The notes beneath the pieces are model-generated. The model ran no database searches. It was not told the DNA's origin and saw only the letters and a list, made by a program, of their open reading frames with translations. From positions 1 through 6,431 of the forward strand of contig JAXMCI010000074.1 of the NCBI GenBank assembly GCA_046349435.1: 6,431 bases of DNA, in the 5' to 3' direction. Shown piece by piece: positions 5,159-6,431 of the stretch. The stretch comes from JAXMCI01 sp046349435. Lineage in GTDB: Bacteria > Pseudomonadota > Alphaproteobacteria > Dongiales > Dongiaceae. The stretch's first letter is position 1, and each line of letters starts with the position of its first letter. The translations under genes and the position numbers were made by a program.

Positions 5159-5737
5159 TCACTCCTCGGGCGGTCGCGGGGCGGCGATCTCGACCTTGCG
5201 CAGGATGGTGGCCGGATTGCCGAGCTGGATGCGGATGGTCCAGCGCGGCCAGGTCGCGCGGTAGGCGGCGGGGTCGTCGGGGGAGAGGCGGGCGACGCTG
5301 ACCACCGCCTCGGTCGCGGGACCATAGTCGATGCCGCCGAGCGGCAGGCCGATGCCGATGCCGGTGCCGACATGGCCGCCGCTGCCGCCCCAGATCCCGA
5401 GGCCGATGCCGGGAAGGAATGGGGCGGAGCCGTCGCCGCCCGCGCCCTGGTAGATCCGGCTGGTCTCGATCCGCGGCGCCGGCAGGACGCGGCCGTCGGG
5501 GGTGACCAGCGCCACCGCCTCGGCCGGCTGCGGGTCGCGGATGCGGACCTCGATCTGCGGCGGATATCCCGGCACGAAGGCGGCGGTGATCGGCGCGCCC
5601 GGCTGGTTCGGGCCGCCATAGGTGACGCTGCCCTGCGGCGCGGCCGGCGGCAGGTCCTGCAGCGCGGAACGTGGCGGCGGGCGGTCGCTGCCGCAGGCGG
5701 CGAGCAGCAGGGCTGCGACGGGCGCGATGCGGCGCAT
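5159..5737 (-). CDS. Small lipoprotein of unknown function, Gly-rich
   Basis: I do not recognise this 192-residue protein beyond its export signal. The start at 5737 gives MRRIAPVAALLLAACGSD, a short lipoprotein signal with lipobox LAAC (lipidated Cys15), preceded by GGGAG eight bases upstream. A Pro-rich linker (about 18-60) leads to a possible beta-rich segment, PQIEVRIRDPQPAEAVALVTPDGRVLP (61-87). A Gly-rich stretch with GIGLGIWGG, GHVGTGIGIG and LPLGGIDYG (111-139) follows. The C-terminal part, YRATWPRWTIRIQLGNPATILRKVEIAAP, may form strands. No catalytic motif is visible. It is convergent with the membrane protein gene (3-bp gap, no terminator) and divergent from glnD by 141 bp. It is likely anchored in the inner or outer membrane facing the periplasm; Gly at the position after Cys does not suggest inner-membrane retention. 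Confidence 0.8.
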   Translation of the reverse strand: MRRIAPVAALLLAACGSDRPPPRSALQDLPPAAPQGSVTYGGPNQPGAPITAAFVPGYPPQIEVRIRDPQPAEAVALVTPDGRVLPAPRIETSRIYQGAGGDGSAPFLPGIGLGIWGGSGGHVGTGIGIGLPLGGIDYGPATEAVVSVARLSPDDPAAYRATWPRWTIRIQLGNPATILRKVEIAAPRPPEE

Positions 5738-5808
5738 GGGGCTGGCTCCCTCGCCCGACTGTCCCGGCGGCGCGGCAAGCGGTCGCCCGGCGCCCCGGTC
5801 CGTGACAT

Positions 5809-5814
5809 AGTATA
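5809..5814 (-). promoter_or_regulatory. Possible -10 box for the lipoprotein gene
   Basis: Within the 141-bp divergent region (5738-5878) the - strand reads TATACT, 5/6 to the sigma-70 -10 consensus and one of the few AT-rich spots there. No good -35 lies 16-18 bp upstream. The leader to the lipoprotein start would be about 65 bases. The rest of this region shows no other clear element, and no promoter or ribosome binding site for glnD was recognised. Confidence 0.3.
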
Positions 5815-5878
5815 GGCGCAATCGGAGCCTACCGGTTCCCGCTATCCTGCCCGTCCGGCGGCCCCTCACGGTCCTGTC

Positions 5879-6431
5879 ATGAACGCCATCCGCGACCAGC
5901 GCAGCATCCTCGATCGCCGCCGCCTCGGCGACGCGCTGGTCGAGGCCGGCGGCGCCGATCCGGCCGGCGCGCCGGGCGTGCTGACGGTCCTCAAGCAGGC
6001 GCTGGCGGCGGGGCGGGCCGAGGTGCGCCGGCGCTTCGAATCCGGCGCCTCGGACGGGCGCATGGCGGCGCGCGAGACCAGCTTCCTGATGGACCAGCTG
6101 ATCCGCACGCTCTACGACTTCACCAACGAGCGGGCCTACCGCGCCTCCAACCCGAGCGCCGGCGAGCGCATCGCGCTGGTCGCGGTCGGCGGCTACGGCC
6201 GCGGCGAGCTGGCGCCCTTCTCCGACATCGATCTCCTGTTCCTGCTGCCCTACAAGCAGACGCCGCATGGCGAGCAGGTCGTCGAGTTCATGCTCTACAA
6301 GCTGTGGGACCTCGGCCTCAAGGTCGGCCAGGCCGCCCGCTCGATCGACGAATGCCTGCGCCAGGCCAGGGCCGACGTCACCATCCGCACCAGCCTGCTC
6401 GAGGCCCGCTTCCTGTGGGGCGAGCGGCCGT
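5879..6431 (+). CDS. glnD: Bifunctional [protein-PII] uridylyltransferase/uridylyl-removing enzyme GlnD, N-terminal part (3' end outside window)
   Basis: GlnD senses glutamine and adds or removes UMP on PII proteins (GlnB/GlnK), setting nitrogen assimilation. The 184 residues seen include the nucleotidyltransferase signature VGGYGRGELAPFSDIDLLFL, with Gly104-Gly105 and the metal-binding Asp116 and Asp118. It is followed by the alphaproteobacterial-looking LPYKQTPHGEQVVEFMLYKLWDLGLKVGQA and IRTSLLEARFLWGERP. The HD hydrolase and the two ACT domains, expected later in a protein of about 900 residues, lie outside. The ATG at 5879 (MNAIRDQRSILDRR) gives a normal N-terminus, but no Shine-Dalgarno sequence is visible in the preceding GC-rich leader, so the start is a little uncertain. 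The reading frame is open to the window edge without disruption. Its place downstream of mutS fits the chromosomal order I recall for Rhodospirillales. Confidence 0.96.
   Translation, partial: MNAIRDQRSILDRRRLGDALVEAGGADPAGAPGVLTVLKQALAAGRAEVRRRFESGASDGRMAARETSFLMDQLIRTLYDFTNERAYRASNPSAGERIALVAVGGYGRGELAPFSDIDLLFLLPYKQTPHGEQVVEFMLYKLWDLGLKVGQAARSIDECLRQARADVTIRTSLLEARFLWGERP

Noticed and set aside
5140..5165. Terminator between the convergent membrane protein and lipoprotein genes
   Set aside because: Only three bases separate the stops and no hairpin with a T-run is visible.
5068..5808. Another - strand frame over the lipoprotein
   Set aside because: The competing frame has the lipobox, ribosome binding site and balanced composition; this one is Arg/Ser/Pro shadow.

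Overview
The window is very GC-rich. It looks like chromosome of an alphaproteobacterium, most likely of the Rhodospirillales/Azospirillales type. The main reasons are the two edge genes: the 3' part of mutS (DNA mismatch repair ATPase) on the left and the 5' part of glnD (PII uridylyltransferase) on the right, both on the + strand. From memory, these two genes are near neighbours in this group. The GlnD N-terminus and the MutS C-terminus also look alphaproteobacterial. This assignment is inference; no marker gene was searched.

Layout: (1) 1-~1360, the ATPase half of mutS, whose frame then runs on antisense into the next gene. (2) ~1373-2551, a divergent pair: a WYL-type (YafY-like) regulator on the - strand and a small antibiotic-biosynthesis-monooxygenase-like (ABM) protein on the + strand. 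Both carry frame disruptions. (3) ~2496-3524, an organic-hydroperoxide module: ohr (-) and its MarR-type sensor ohrR (+), diverging from a 114-bp region with a good promoter and two matching double-palindrome operators. (4) 3579-5155, a likely two-gene operon: a Tat-exported aldo/keto reductase whose stop codon shares one base with the start of a DUF6064-like membrane protein. (5) 5159-5737, a small lipoprotein on the - strand, convergent with the membrane protein. (6) 5879-end, glnD.

Functionally, the ohr/ohrR pair is a self-contained defence. OhrR should repress both genes until its N-terminal cysteine is oxidised by an organic hydroperoxide, after which Ohr reduces the peroxide to the alcohol. 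The aldo/keto reductase starts 54 bp after ohrR on the same strand, so it may be co-transcribed and deal with carbonyl products of oxidation in the periplasm; that link is a guess.

I did not find a clearly new multi-gene system. The most notable features are the two-site OhrR operator, the displaced second cysteine of OhrR, and the cluster of apparent indels between about 1360 and 2430. Those indels are either real decay of an inserted regulator/monooxygenase pair or a patch of poor sequence. I saw no tRNA, rRNA, CRISPR array, insertion sequence or attachment site.
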